A stretch of DNA of 37,067 nt, taken from the NCBI GenBank assembly GCA_900549355.1, contig UROA01000001.1, positions 1-37,067 of the forward strand. The letters are read 5' to 3'. Below, piece by piece: positions 22,773 to 31,721 of this stretch; the stretch's first letter is position 1, and each line of letters begins with the position of its first letter. The translations under genes and the position numbers were made by a program. The notes under the pieces were generated by a model. That model searched no databases, was not told where the DNA came from, and saw nothing but the letters and a program-made list of their open reading frames with translations. Source of the stretch: an uncultured Collinsella sp. (lineage in GTDB: Bacteria; Actinomycetota; Coriobacteriia; Coriobacteriales; Coriobacteriaceae).

Positions 22773-23948
22773 TCACTGTCTGAGCTGGCTTGCAAGATCA
22801 GCGTCCACGATCTCCTCGCCGGACTTATGGCGCAGCTGCTCCTGTGAGGCGGCGCTCAGGCCGTTGTTGACCACACAGTTGAGGTCACAGGTGGAGCAGC
22901 GGTCCAGCTCCTCCTTCGTCACCCTGCCGTCGCGGTAGTCGCGGCAGACCTTCAGCTCGTACATACTGTAGGGGGTCTTGGTGAAGAGGGCCTTGAGCTT
23001 ATGGGTCAGCACCCAGAAGCCCGGCTTCCAGATGTACTTGTGCATGGCGGGCGAGACCGAGCCGATCATCCAGCAGGCGCGGTCGCAGTGGCGCACCTTG
23101 GCGCGGACTGCATCGGCCTCGGGGCTGCTCCACAGCTCCTCCCAGCTCTGGGTGTTCAGGTTGCCCATGACCTCCTTGTCCTTGGTGCCGTTGCAGGGCA
23201 TAACGTCGCCGTAGGGGTCGATGAAGAAGGTGTCGAAGCTCATATCACAGGGCAGCAGACGCTTCTGGCCGTAAAGATAGTTGATAAGTCCATGGTTGAA
23301 GTAGGCGCGGAACCACTTCTTGGGCGAATTGCTCCGCAGCAGCTCGTTGATAAGGGCCTCGAAGTTCTTGGCCACCATCGGGCGGTCGTGGATGATGTTC
23401 TTGGCCTCCACGAAATAGAAGCTGTTGTGCAGGGTGGCGGTGGCAAACTCCATTCCCATCTCATCCGACAGGCGGTAGAGGGGCACGAGGTCGGGGGCGT
23501 TCTTGTCCTGCACGGTCATGCCGAAGCCCACATCCTTCATCCCCATCTCCCGGAGCTTTTTCAGGGTGGTGTAGCCGCGGTTGTAGCCGTCGGCGAGGCC
23601 GCGGATCTCATTGTTGGTCTGCTCGAGGCCCTCGATGGAGATGCGGATGCCGATGTCCGGGAACTCCCTGCACAGGTCGAGGATTCGGTCGGTGAAGAAG
23701 CCGTTGGTGGAGATGACGATGCGGTCCGACTTCTTCCGCAGCTCCCGCACGATGTCCTTCAGGTCGGTGCGGATGAACGGCTCGCCGCCGGTGATGTTCG
23801 TAAAGTACATGGGCGGCAGCTTGCGGATGGTCTCGAGGCTGATTTCTTCCTCGGGCTTCGAGGGGGCCTTGTAGCGGTTGCACATGGTGCAGCGCGCGTT
23901 GCAGCGATAGGTGACGATAACGGTTCCGTTCAGTTTCTTGGTTGCCAT
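22773..23948 (-). CDS. Radical SAM/SPASM-type enzyme in the polysaccharide operon
   Basis: The 391-residue protein has the radical SAM cluster motif CNARCTMC (Cys16, Cys20, Cys23), the SAM-binding NITGGEPFIR near 53-62 and a TIM-barrel-like body. It also has a SPASM-like C-terminal part: CDMSFDTFFIDPYGDVMPCNG, GNLNTQSWEELW, CDRAC, and a final CSTCDLNC. Such proteins hold extra Fe-S clusters and oxidise peptides, sugars or other substrates. AAGGAATC precedes the ATG. It lies between two GT4 genes with gaps of 11 and 18 bp, so a role in modifying the glycan or a sugar precursor is plausible. No precursor peptide gene was found beside it. The substrate is unknown. Confidence 0.88.
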   Translation of the reverse strand: MATKKLNGTVIVTYRCNARCTMCNRYKAPSKPEEEISLETIRKLPPMYFTNITGGEPFIRTDLKDIVRELRKKSDRIVISTNGFFTDRILDLCREFPDIGIRISIEGLEQTNNEIRGLADGYNRGYTTLKKLREMGMKDVGFGMTVQDKNAPDLVPLYRLSDEMGMEFATATLHNSFYFVEAKNIIHDRPMVAKNFEALINELLRSNSPKKWFRAYFNHGLINYLYGQKRLLPCDMSFDTFFIDPYGDVMPCNGTKDKEVMGNLNTQSWEELWSSPEADAVRAKVRHCDRACWMIGSVSPAMHKYIWKPGFWVLTHKLKALFTKTPYSMYELKVCRDYRDGRVTKEELDRCSTCDLNCVVNNGLSAASQEQLRHKSGEEIVDADLASQLRQ

Positions 23949-23966
23949 GATTCCTTCTCCTCCATA

Positions 23967-25166
23967 TTACCCTTGGTACAGGCGCATCAGCTTTTCCGCA
24001 TATGCCTCCACGGTGTCGAAGCGGGTCTTGCCGCAGGCCTTTGTGTAGGCGTCCAGTCTGGTGCGGTCGCCCCAGAGTGCTCTTATCTTTCCGGCCAGCG
24101 CATCGGCGTTCCCGCTCTCGAACAGCTCGCCGTTCTCCCCTGCGTCGATCAGCTCCGGGATGCCGCCGATGTCCGCGCCCAGCACCGGCGTGCCGTACAT
24201 CAGCGATTCCATCACCGAGAAGGGGCAGTTCTCGTACCACTCGGACGGGTAGACGCTGAACCTTGCCCCGGCGATGAGCTTCCGGAGCGCCTCGCCCGAC
24301 TGGAAGCCCACATTTTTCAGGTTCGGGATACCGGCCAGCTCCCCTTCCAGCGGGCCGCTGCCCGCCGCCACAAAGGGGATGTCCGGCAGCGCCTTGCAGG
24401 CTTTTGCAAAGGTTTCGACGCCCTTTTCCTTTGCAAAGCGTCCGAAGTAGAGCACATCGTCCTGTTTTTCCACATCCGGCGCTTTTTTTGTGGAAATAAA
24501 GTTGTGCAGGGCCACCGTTTTGCCTCGCAGGATGGGGTCGGTGTCCAGCTTTTTCTTCATGAACTCCGAGCAGCAGACGATGGCGTCCAGCTTTTTGTAG
24601 ACCTTTTTCCACCGCCAGAACGCCGCCTCCGCAGCGCCGATGGCGCTCTTGGCGGCAGAGCCATGGATGCACTTGTGCCGGATGCAGGAGGCAGACTTCC
24701 CGCTGAGGCAGTCTTCGCAGACCTGACCATCCACCCGGCAGCACATATGGTTCGGGCAGACCAGCTGGTAGTCGTGGGCGGTATAGAGGATGCGGCAGGG
24801 CTGTCCGCTCTCCCGCCGCCACTTGTCCGCCTCAAGGAGGACGCTGGGCGTCAACTGATAGTTGAAATTGTTGAGGTGGATAACATCCGGTCGAAAATCA
24901 TCCAGCACCAGCCGCAGCTTCTGCCGGGCCTCGGAGGAATAAATGGTCTTGAGCGGATATGTAAGCTTCGCCAGCCTGCTTCCGCCGTGGAAATCCATGC
25001 TGCTGGTGTAGGCCCCCACCCGGTTGCCCACACAGCGGCCCTCGTGCTCCATCCCGAAATACTGCACCTCGTGGCCCATCTTTTCCAGCTGCTTTCCCAG
25101 CTCGAAGATGTATGTCTCTGAGCCGCCGTTGGGGTAGAGGAATTTGTTTATCATCAAGACCTTCAT
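23967..25166 (-). CDS. GT4-family glycosyltransferase with a cysteine-rich insertion
   Basis: The 399 residues form a GT-B glycosyltransferase. MKVLMINKFLYPNGGSETYIFELG opens the acceptor domain. YFGRFAKEKGVE (near 245) and ENCPFSVMESLMYGTPVLG (near 315-333) form the donor site. Between them a segment around 139-170 has eight cysteines (CPNHMCC, CEDC, C-x5-C), known in one GT4 subgroup and possibly metal-binding. The start overlaps the stop of the preceding gene by 4 bp (ATGA). It belongs to the same leftward operon. Confidence 0.9.
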   Translation of the reverse strand: MKVLMINKFLYPNGGSETYIFELGKQLEKMGHEVQYFGMEHEGRCVGNRVGAYTSSMDFHGGSRLAKLTYPLKTIYSSEARQKLRLVLDDFRPDVIHLNNFNYQLTPSVLLEADKWRRESGQPCRILYTAHDYQLVCPNHMCCRVDGQVCEDCLSGKSASCIRHKCIHGSAAKSAIGAAEAAFWRWKKVYKKLDAIVCCSEFMKKKLDTDPILRGKTVALHNFISTKKAPDVEKQDDVLYFGRFAKEKGVETFAKACKALPDIPFVAAGSGPLEGELAGIPNLKNVGFQSGEALRKLIAGARFSVYPSEWYENCPFSVMESLMYGTPVLGADIGGIPELIDAGENGELFESGNADALAGKIRALWGDRTRLDAYTKACGKTRFDTVEAYAEKLMRLYQG

Positions 25167-26086
25167 CGCTTCAACCCCTTACACATCCTGCCCAATTTTC
25201 CAATGATACGGTTTTTCCAGTAATTTCTCTCAAAGTTCTTTTCCTTCTGGTGGTCGCGCTTGCCTATGTGGCTGCGGTCGCTCGAAATAAGACCCACCGC
25301 AAAAAGATAGAAATGGTCTTTGTCGTACGGCTCGAATGTCAGCTTCCGCTTCTGGAAATGCACATACAGCACTTCTTTGCGCATTCCCTCTGCGGTACAC
25401 ACCCAAAGCTTTCCGTTCTGCCACTCAAAATAATTCGTTTCTTCCGACTGATACTCCGGAATCAATCGCGGTGACAGCCATCCTTTGGAGACGTCCAAAT
25501 CCGCCATATCCATCACATTATAATTCGGGATACCGTTTTCTTTTATAATACGGGAAAGTCCACCATCCCCCCACTCGTCAAAGCAGAATGAACCCTCGTG
25601 CGTAAAAACATACTTCCAGTCCAGCAGTCCTTCATGAGGAAGTGTCCGATACCACGCATTTACTTCCGGTATATTCCGATAGATGGTACAATGTCCTCGG
25701 GTATAAATGCGATTATACTGTTCAAGGACATCCTCGGTAACAAATCGGCGGATGTCACCCCAAATCAGGTCTATATCACAGTGTCCCCAAAAATCATACC
25801 CGCTCAAATACTTTGCAAACACCTCACCATAGGATGGCTTGAAATCGCAGAACTTATAGGGTGTATCCATACAAATGGGAAAATCAAAATTAGCCTGAAA
25901 CATCCCCCGCAGCTGTTCAAAATCAAGTGGGAAATGCTTCACATTTTCCGGCATTGACCCGGGCATCGGTTCAGATGTAAAGAGAAGAAAATCCACTGAC
26001 GGGTTGCTCGCACAGCTCTGAAGCCACACCTGAAAATAGTCCGGCAGTTTACCAGACCACGGGACTACGAATGCAATTGTTTTCAT
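25163..26086 (-). CDS. DUF6625-like putative glycosyltransferase
   Basis: The 307-residue protein resembles the DUF6625 family found in polysaccharide clusters. It has an N-terminal Rossmann-like start (TIAFVVPWSGKLPDYF) and the acidic motif GHCDIDLIWGDI (near 105-116), which could be the DxD metal site of a GT-A fold. YTRGHCTIYRN and HFQKRKL follow. The ATG at 26086 is chosen because AAAGGGTGG precedes it by 5 nt; a GTG at 26095 is possible. It overlaps the end of the polymerase gene by 38 bp. Base composition is clearly AT-richer than in the flanking genes. Function is inferred from fold-like motifs and neighbours. Confidence 0.7.
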   Translation of the reverse strand: MKTIAFVVPWSGKLPDYFQVWLQSCASNPSVDFLLFTSEPMPGSMPENVKHFPLDFEQLRGMFQANFDFPICMDTPYKFCDFKPSYGEVFAKYLSGYDFWGHCDIDLIWGDIRRFVTEDVLEQYNRIYTRGHCTIYRNIPEVNAWYRTLPHEGLLDWKYVFTHEGSFCFDEWGDGGLSRIIKENGIPNYNVMDMADLDVSKGWLSPRLIPEYQSEETNYFEWQNGKLWVCTAEGMRKEVLYVHFQKRKLTFEPYDKDHFYLFAVGLISSDRSHIGKRDHQKEKNFERNYWKNRIIGKLGRMCKGLKR

Positions 26087-27368
26087 GTATACCACCCTTT
26101 ATTAGTTCATTGATTTCCAGTGTCCTCGCTCTCTTTTCTGCCACTTCAAAACACCACACCATGACCGCCATCCGATACAGGACATTATTGGGAAAATAAA
26201 ATGAAGTATTATCCGTCAGAAATGTAAAGAACACATAAAAGTTCATCGCCATAAGGGCATATGCGGGAATATCTCCGTACCATTTACTGACCCGGTGTAT
26301 ACGGAATGCCAGCTCATAGAATATCCAAATCCACCAGCACCAAAAGCCAACTTCAATGTAAAATTCCAGATAGACGTTATGGACTGCATTCACCATAATG
26401 CGGTCGTTCTGATGTTCTGTACCGTAGGCATAGATAAAACGGATACCTTGTCCCAGATACGTCGGCGACAGCTGATAAAAATCCTCGTAGTAAGTGAACA
26501 GTACGTCACGGCTCATCAAATTGATTTCGTGCTTATCGCAGAAATCAAAGAAAACATGGGTCTTGATAGAGATGAGATAAAGAAAAATCAGCACGCCCAC
26601 CGTAGCCGCCGCAATGGTCGCCAGCGTCCACAGATGTTTTGGCTTCAGCCAGTACATCACATAATATATGCCAATCGCACCCACGACTGCTGGAATTGCG
26701 ATACGCTTGAATCCCATTGTAAAAAAAAGCCAACTCACAGCAAGACAAAAAATCTGAATCTTCCAATTTTTTTCTTTGTGGATAAGATAGTAAACGGCAC
26801 AAACACCCCAGCCATAGACCATATCATGCAGTTCCATCGAACGCATTGCACTACCAGTGTCGTCTGCGAATGTGACGAGCAGACGGATGTACTCCGAGAT
26901 AAAAGTCCCGATGCCCGCCCGAGCTGCGACTTGCAGAGCCACAAGGCCGTTTGCGACTGTCATACCCACGACCGTCAGCGTCAGTGTATGCTTACCAAAC
27001 AGATAAATCGCACCCGCCACAAACAGCAGATTTGTCATCATATAGATGACATTCTGGGAGCCGCGAACAATAAACGCCAAGTTTTGAAATTCCGAGATCC
27101 AGATACCCACTGACCACATCCAAAACAGCATATAGGGAAAAGAAAAAAGCAAAAAAAAGCGCATACAAAATTTTGCTCTTTCAAATAGCGGATGGATGAA
27201 GAACATTGCGCATGCCCAGCCGAAAACCAGCATATTGATGGCATACTTCAAACCTACCGGCAACCGATAGCAGGCGCAGTAGAAACTCACGGTCATGAGT
27301 ACTATATACAGCCCCATCCCGCCTATCTTTACAATTTTGTTCTCAAATACATCCATTCGTTCTAACAT
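26049..27368 (-). CDS. Wzy-like polysaccharide polymerase / O-antigen ligase-like membrane protein
   Basis: This 439-residue integral membrane protein has about ten to twelve hydrophobic segments and a large outer loop (about 285-345) that contains NAVHNVYLEFYIEVGF, the typical end of the Wzy_C/O-antigen ligase domain. Such enzymes join undecaprenyl-linked repeat units outside the membrane. The context (Wzz-like proteins upstream, glycosyltransferases downstream) favours a polymerase over a ligase in a Gram-positive. The first ATG at 27368 is used; one at 27356 is possible. Codon use and base composition are AT-rich, as polymerases in exchanged capsule loci often are. Confidence 0.85.
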   Translation of the reverse strand: MLERMDVFENKIVKIGGMGLYIVLMTVSFYCACYRLPVGLKYAINMLVFGWACAMFFIHPLFERAKFCMRFFLLFSFPYMLFWMWSVGIWISEFQNLAFIVRGSQNVIYMMTNLLFVAGAIYLFGKHTLTLTVVGMTVANGLVALQVAARAGIGTFISEYIRLLVTFADDTGSAMRSMELHDMVYGWGVCAVYYLIHKEKNWKIQIFCLAVSWLFFTMGFKRIAIPAVVGAIGIYYVMYWLKPKHLWTLATIAAATVGVLIFLYLISIKTHVFFDFCDKHEINLMSRDVLFTYYEDFYQLSPTYLGQGIRFIYAYGTEHQNDRIMVNAVHNVYLEFYIEVGFWCWWIWIFYELAFRIHRVSKWYGDIPAYALMAMNFYVFFTFLTDNTSFYFPNNVLYRMAVMVWCFEVAEKRARTLEINELIKGGIHENNCIRSPVVW

Positions 27369-27392
27369 TCCTGTCTTGTCCCTCGCCGTAGC

Positions 27393-28244
27393 TCAATTCA
27401 CATCCACGACCACCAGTTCCGGCTGGTTGAAGATGCGCGGGAACGGCTCCGAATCGCCGAGGCCGCGGCTGATGACCACCTGCGACTCCCCCATCTGGTT
27501 GACCCCGCTGGTGTACTTGGGCAGAAAGCCCTGACTGGTAGACCAGAGGCCTTGACTGCCGATGCGCACCTGTCCGCCGTGGGCGTGGCCGCTGAGCACA
27601 AGGTCGAACTGGTACAGCTCCAGCGAGGTGTCCAGAACCTCCGGGCAGTGGCAGATGAGGATGGTGCAGACGTCGTCCAGCTCGTTCGTCTCGCCGTTCA
27701 TCGCGTCGGCCACTGCGCGGGAGTTTTCCCGCTCCAGCTGGGCGCGGGGCCACTCGAAAAAGCCGCCGATGCGCAGCTTCCTGCCCTTGAATTCCACGTC
27801 CTCGTAATTGCCGTTCAGCCAGTGGACGCCGGTGGCCTGAATGTCGTCAAAAAGGGCGTCGCTGCCGCCCGCGTACCGTCCCCCCCACTCGTGGTTGCCG
27901 GGGGCGTAGTATACCGGCGCAATGTCCACCAGCTGGTGCATCAGGTCGAGCACGACGTGATAATCGGTGTCCGTGTCGATGTTCATATCGCCCGCCACCG
28001 CGATGAGGTCCGGGGCAAGGTTCTGTATCTTCCGCACAAGGTCGGCATTGTCTTCGCCGTACTCGTGGAGGTGCAGGTCGGACAGCAGGACGATGCGCAG
28101 GTCTTCTACCGGCTTATCCACCGTGACCGAATAAAACGTCGTGATGAAGCTCTTATTCATCTGCAGATTGTACAGCAGGATGCCGCCCAGCACGAGCACG
28201 ACGGCCAGCAGTCCTGCCAGAATTTTTTTACTCATCTTTCCCAT
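27393..28244 (-). CDS. Membrane-anchored metallophosphoesterase (YkuE-like)
   Basis: The 283 residues start with one membrane segment (about 8-25), then a calcineurin-like phosphoesterase domain: SDLHLHEYG (about 54-62), AGDMNID, GNHEWGG, ICHCPE and GHAHGGQVR. All metal-ligand motifs are present. The fold would lie outside the cytoplasm behind the N-terminal anchor. In a polysaccharide operon it could act on lipid pyrophosphates or other phosphoesters, but this is inference. GAGAGTGA precedes the ATG at 28244, and the upstream gene ends 9 bp away. Confidence 0.88.
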   Translation of the reverse strand: MGKMSKKILAGLLAVVLVLGGILLYNLQMNKSFITTFYSVTVDKPVEDLRIVLLSDLHLHEYGEDNADLVRKIQNLAPDLIAVAGDMNIDTDTDYHVVLDLMHQLVDIAPVYYAPGNHEWGGRYAGGSDALFDDIQATGVHWLNGNYEDVEFKGRKLRIGGFFEWPRAQLERENSRAVADAMNGETNELDDVCTILICHCPEVLDTSLELYQFDLVLSGHAHGGQVRIGSQGLWSTSQGFLPKYTSGVNQMGESQVVISRGLGDSEPFPRIFNQPELVVVDVN

Positions 28245-28253
28245 AAATCACTC

Positions 28254-30104
28254 TCAGCTTTCGCTCTTCAGCGGCGACGACTCAGCCGCCTTCCTTGCAT
28301 TTTCGGCCTCCTGACGGGCCTTTGCGTCCGCGCAGCGGCGGATGGCCAGCCGCAGCAGGGCGCGGATCTCGTAGGCGTCATCCTTCGCCGAGTTGGAGAC
28401 GCCCGTAAAGACGCAGGGGCCAAACACGGCCAGCTCGGTCTTGGCCAGCAGATTGCTCAGGCGGTCGATGCAGTTCCTTGCCAAGTCGATGCTGCAATCT
28501 TCCAGCAGGACGATAAAGCGTCCCGCGCCGTTGTAGCCCACAAAGCCCAGCGTCCGGAAGACGTATTGCAGCTGGTCGCCCAGCGCCCGCAGCGCCTTGT
28601 CGCCGTCGTTGCGGCTCATCCCCGAGAGGTCGACCTGAATGTGGATGACGGTGAACTGGCCGTTCAGACGAACGGTGCTGTAGCGGTCCACCATGGCGTC
28701 GCAGCGCTCGCGGTTGGGCAGGCCGCTCTTCTTGTCCACATAGAGATAGTAGTCCACAAAATCGCCCAGCCGTCCGAGGAAGATGGCGCAGAAGCAGCCC
28801 AGAAAGAGGAACAGTATCACCGACAGGGCCGCATAGAGCTTCAGGTTGAGCTTCGCGTTGACCACGATGCTGTTCTTCATCTTGATGTTGTCCGCGCCGT
28901 TGACCTGATTGAACTCCTCGACGGTCTCGATGGAAAGCTCATACAGGCTGGTGAATTTCTGCACCAGCTCGTCGATGCGGTCGCTGGCCCACTGGGCCTC
29001 GGCGCTGGCGGGGTCGGTGTTCCGGGTCACATCGGCGTAGGCGTCCAGGATCTCCTGTGCCTTTCCCTGCGCGATGGCGGCGTCGATGCGCTCAGCGTGG
29101 AGGTCGGCGTAATGCCGGATGAGCTTATCGTAGGTGGTGGTGACATCGCCGGAGGGCTGGGTGGTGTAGTCCCGCACCACATCGGTGATGATCTGGGTCT
29201 CGCCGCCGTCGGCGTTCCGGTTGGCCGAATAGACCGCCGCGCCGTCCAGCGTCTTGTCGCCGAACTGGTCGATGATGTCCTTGGCCTCAGAGATGTTGTT
29301 GTTCAGGCTGTCGATCTGAAGCTGGTAGCGCAGGATGGCGTTCTTCTTGGTGTTGACCAGAAGAGTGTGGTCCCGCACCAGCTTATTGTTGATAACGTAG
29401 GCGTAAAGGTCGTTCAGGGCGTTCTTGGTCAGATATTCATACTCCGATACGAGGTCCGAGAAGGAATAGCCCGACTTCACGCTGTAAAAGCCGTATTTCT
29501 CTTCTGCCTTTTTTCGCAGAAAAGCCGCACTCTCGTTGGCGTTGTTGCGCAGGATCTCCACGCAATCAATATACTCGTAGTTCGCCACCGAGACGTTGCT
29601 GGCATTGTTCGGGAAAATATCCGCGTCCACATGGGTCTCGCTGTAATACTGAAAGTAGTTCGTCAGCACTGAGTCCAGCACATTGCGGGCGTAGTCGGTG
29701 GCGTCCTTGCTGTCCACCGTAAAGGAGACCGCGTAGGTCGTAGGATAATACTCGTATTCGTCGCCGTTGGAAAGAGCCGTCTCCTTTTTGGTCTCTTCGT
29801 CCTCCGGGATGACCTCCTGCACCGAGATCCGGGGGCGGATGGACTCGGTGCTGGCCGTCAGGCCCAGATCCTGAATGGTCTTGTTGATGACCGATGCCGA
29901 GGTGATCTCGGAAGGGTCGATCCTTGTTCCGTCGGCGTTCAGGCCCTCGCTGACGTTGGGGCCTGCGTACTGGATAACGGCTGTGGCCGTGTACGACTGC
30001 CGCGACGAAATAAACTCATACACGCCCAGACAGCCCACTGCCGTGACGAGCATGATGACGAACCACCATTTTTTCAGGTAGCGCAGCAAATCAAAACTTT
30101 TCAT
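28254..30104 (-). CDS. Wzz-type chain-length protein fused to a degenerate GGDEF domain
   Basis: A 616-residue polysaccharide co-polymerase-like protein. A short cytoplasmic start and TM1 (about 13-30) are followed by a long extracytoplasmic part with helical stretches (to about 420) and TM2 (about 421-445), as in Wzz proteins. After TM2 a cytoplasmic domain (about 455-595) aligns with GGDEF domains: DKKSGLPNR (457-465), a beta strand VIHIQVDLS, and YNGAGRFIVLLE where GG(D/E)EF should be. The signature reads GAGRF (526-530) and no RxxD I-site is visible, so cyclase activity is not expected. It may sense a nucleotide or act as a protein interface. GGAGGAAGA precedes the ATG. The Wzz-like gene before it is 30 bp away. 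Confidence 0.8.
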   Translation of the reverse strand: MKSFDLLRYLKKWWFVIMLVTAVGCLGVYEFISSRQSYTATAVIQYAGPNVSEGLNADGTRIDPSEITSASVINKTIQDLGLTASTESIRPRISVQEVIPEDEETKKETALSNGDEYEYYPTTYAVSFTVDSKDATDYARNVLDSVLTNYFQYYSETHVDADIFPNNASNVSVANYEYIDCVEILRNNANESAAFLRKKAEEKYGFYSVKSGYSFSDLVSEYEYLTKNALNDLYAYVINNKLVRDHTLLVNTKKNAILRYQLQIDSLNNNISEAKDIIDQFGDKTLDGAAVYSANRNADGGETQIITDVVRDYTTQPSGDVTTTYDKLIRHYADLHAERIDAAIAQGKAQEILDAYADVTRNTDPASAEAQWASDRIDELVQKFTSLYELSIETVEEFNQVNGADNIKMKNSIVVNAKLNLKLYAALSVILFLFLGCFCAIFLGRLGDFVDYYLYVDKKSGLPNRERCDAMVDRYSTVRLNGQFTVIHIQVDLSGMSRNDGDKALRALGDQLQYVFRTLGFVGYNGAGRFIVLLEDCSIDLARNCIDRLSNLLAKTELAVFGPCVFTGVSNSAKDDAYEIRALLRLAIRRCADAKARQEAENARKAAESSPLKSES

Positions 30105-30134
30105 TCTTCCTCCATCCTGTCCCAGAGACGGATA

Positions 30135-31691
30135 TTATTCGTTCTCCATCCGCTGGCGCTGGCGCCGGACACACACTTGGACGACTGCGCCCAGATAGCA
30201 GACCGCACAGACCAGCGCGGCCAGCATCACGCTGCGTTTCACGTTATAGCGCTGCATGAAAGACATCTGCGGCTCACTGAACATAAGATAGCTGTGGATG
30301 CGCTGGGCGTAGCAGTCGGCGTCCAGCTCCCGTGTCGCGCTCACGATGTCCGCGAGCTGCTGGGTGATGTTGTCCACCATGGCCTGTGCCATCTGCACCT
30401 CATACGACTCGGTGTACTGTTCCAGCGCCGTGACCTTGGTGTTGTTGGTGGCGATGCTCTTCTGGGCCTCCACCGCCGAGCTGAGCAGCTCGTTGGCCTG
30501 CAGGGCCAGATCGTCGATGCCGATCTTGGTGCGGGACATATAGAACGCACCGTCGTTGTCATAGGTGGGGATGAGCACCGAGGAGACCATCTTGTTGTTG
30601 TAGTTGTCCAGAATGGTCATGTAGATCGCGCTCTTCTGGGAGTCGCTCATCTCGTCCCACCGCAGGGTGCGGTTCAGCTCGTTGAGGTCGTCGATGCAGC
30701 GGAAATTGTTCTTGGCCACGCCTTTTTCCCAGATGTAGCTCTGGTATTCCCGGAGGGTATAGCCCTGCAGGTTCTGTACCTGTTTCTTGATGGCACTGTA
30801 GCTCTGGCCGCTGGCGGAGAGATAGGAGCCGTCCTGATCGTTGCGCACCGTGAGGTAGTTGTTGACCCGGTCGATCATCATGCTGAAGTAGGAGCCGATC
30901 TCCTCGTAGTCCATGTCGCTGTAGTCATCGTCGATGTCCAGCGAGGTGGCGTTGACCCGGTAATCTGCGGTGAACCGCTTGAGGTATACCCGGCATATCT
31001 CGTCGAGGAAGTCCTGCACCGTGATCTTCCCCCAGAGCGTCCACGGCAGCTTGACCGAGAGATAATAGGACGAGCTGATGTAATAATCGTCCTCCTTGGT
31101 CACGATCCGGCTGGTGGTGGGGCTGATGGAGATGCAGTCCGCGAGATCGGCGGTCGTCAGGTCGTCCTGCAGGCCGGTAGCCTGTAAGATGGCCTCGAGA
31201 TACTCCTGCGTCAGGAACTCCGACTCGCTGAAGCGTGCGCCGTTGGGCGTCTTGCCGGTGACACTCTCCTCGTAGTTCAGGGACATGGTGGTGCTGGCCC
31301 CAAAGCTCTTGACGGTGGTAAGTACGAACATGAACCCCAGCGTGCACACCACGCCCACGACAAAGAGCCAGCGCACCTTCTGCACGAAGACCTCGAACAG
31401 AAGGCGGAAGGAGAGAAGGCTGTTGAGGAAGTCGTGAACGGACGAAAAGGTCGGTCTTCTCTTCAGGCGGTGCTTCCAATGTCTGCGGAAGCGTCCCCGC
31501 TTTTCCCGGGGGGCTTCTGTCTCCTCGGCTTCGCTGTCCTCTTCCGGCTCGCCGCCCTCTTCGACGATGTTCAGCTCTGCCCAAGCGGCGCTCTCCTGCT
31601 CAGGCGGACGCGCCGACCCAGAGCCGCGCCCCCGTCTCTCTTCCGGGCCGACTTTTCTCTCATGCTTCGGTTTTCTTCCCGCAGATCTCAT
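30135..31691 (-). CDS. Wzz-like membrane protein with a charged N-terminal tail, first gene of the polysaccharide operon
   Basis: The 518 residues have a cytoplasmic tail that is acidic (about 40-62, Glu-rich) and then basic (63-80, Arg/Lys-rich). TM1 (about 108-127), an extracytoplasmic region of some 355 residues and TM2 (about 486-508) follow, before a short Arg-rich end. This is the topology of polysaccharide co-polymerases, though similarity to known Wzz is weak. No tyrosine-kinase domain is attached. AAAAGGAA precedes the ATG. It is the first gene after the promoter at 31761-31789 and is paired with the Wzz-GGDEF-like gene. Confidence 0.75.
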   Translation of the reverse strand: MRSAGRKPKHERKVGPEERRGRGSGSARPPEQESAAWAELNIVEEGGEPEEDSEAEETEAPREKRGRFRRHWKHRLKRRPTFSSVHDFLNSLLSFRLLFEVFVQKVRWLFVVGVVCTLGFMFVLTTVKSFGASTTMSLNYEESVTGKTPNGARFSESEFLTQEYLEAILQATGLQDDLTTADLADCISISPTTSRIVTKEDDYYISSSYYLSVKLPWTLWGKITVQDFLDEICRVYLKRFTADYRVNATSLDIDDDYSDMDYEEIGSYFSMMIDRVNNYLTVRNDQDGSYLSASGQSYSAIKKQVQNLQGYTLREYQSYIWEKGVAKNNFRCIDDLNELNRTLRWDEMSDSQKSAIYMTILDNYNNKMVSSVLIPTYDNDGAFYMSRTKIGIDDLALQANELLSSAVEAQKSIATNNTKVTALEQYTESYEVQMAQAMVDNITQQLADIVSATRELDADCYAQRIHSYLMFSEPQMSFMQRYNVKRSVMLAALVCAVCYLGAVVQVCVRRQRQRMENE

Positions 31692-31721
31692 TCGCAGTTT
31701 TCCTTTTCACTCTCTCTATGG

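Noticed and set aside
23001..25121. 706-codon plus-strand frame across the radical SAM and GT4 genes, and another at 27552-29672
   Set aside because: They run antisense across two or more recognised genes and have the biased composition of shadow frames.
28500..28530. Active diguanylate cyclase in the Wzz fusion
   Set aside because: The signature reads GAGRF and lacks the acidic residues needed for catalysis.
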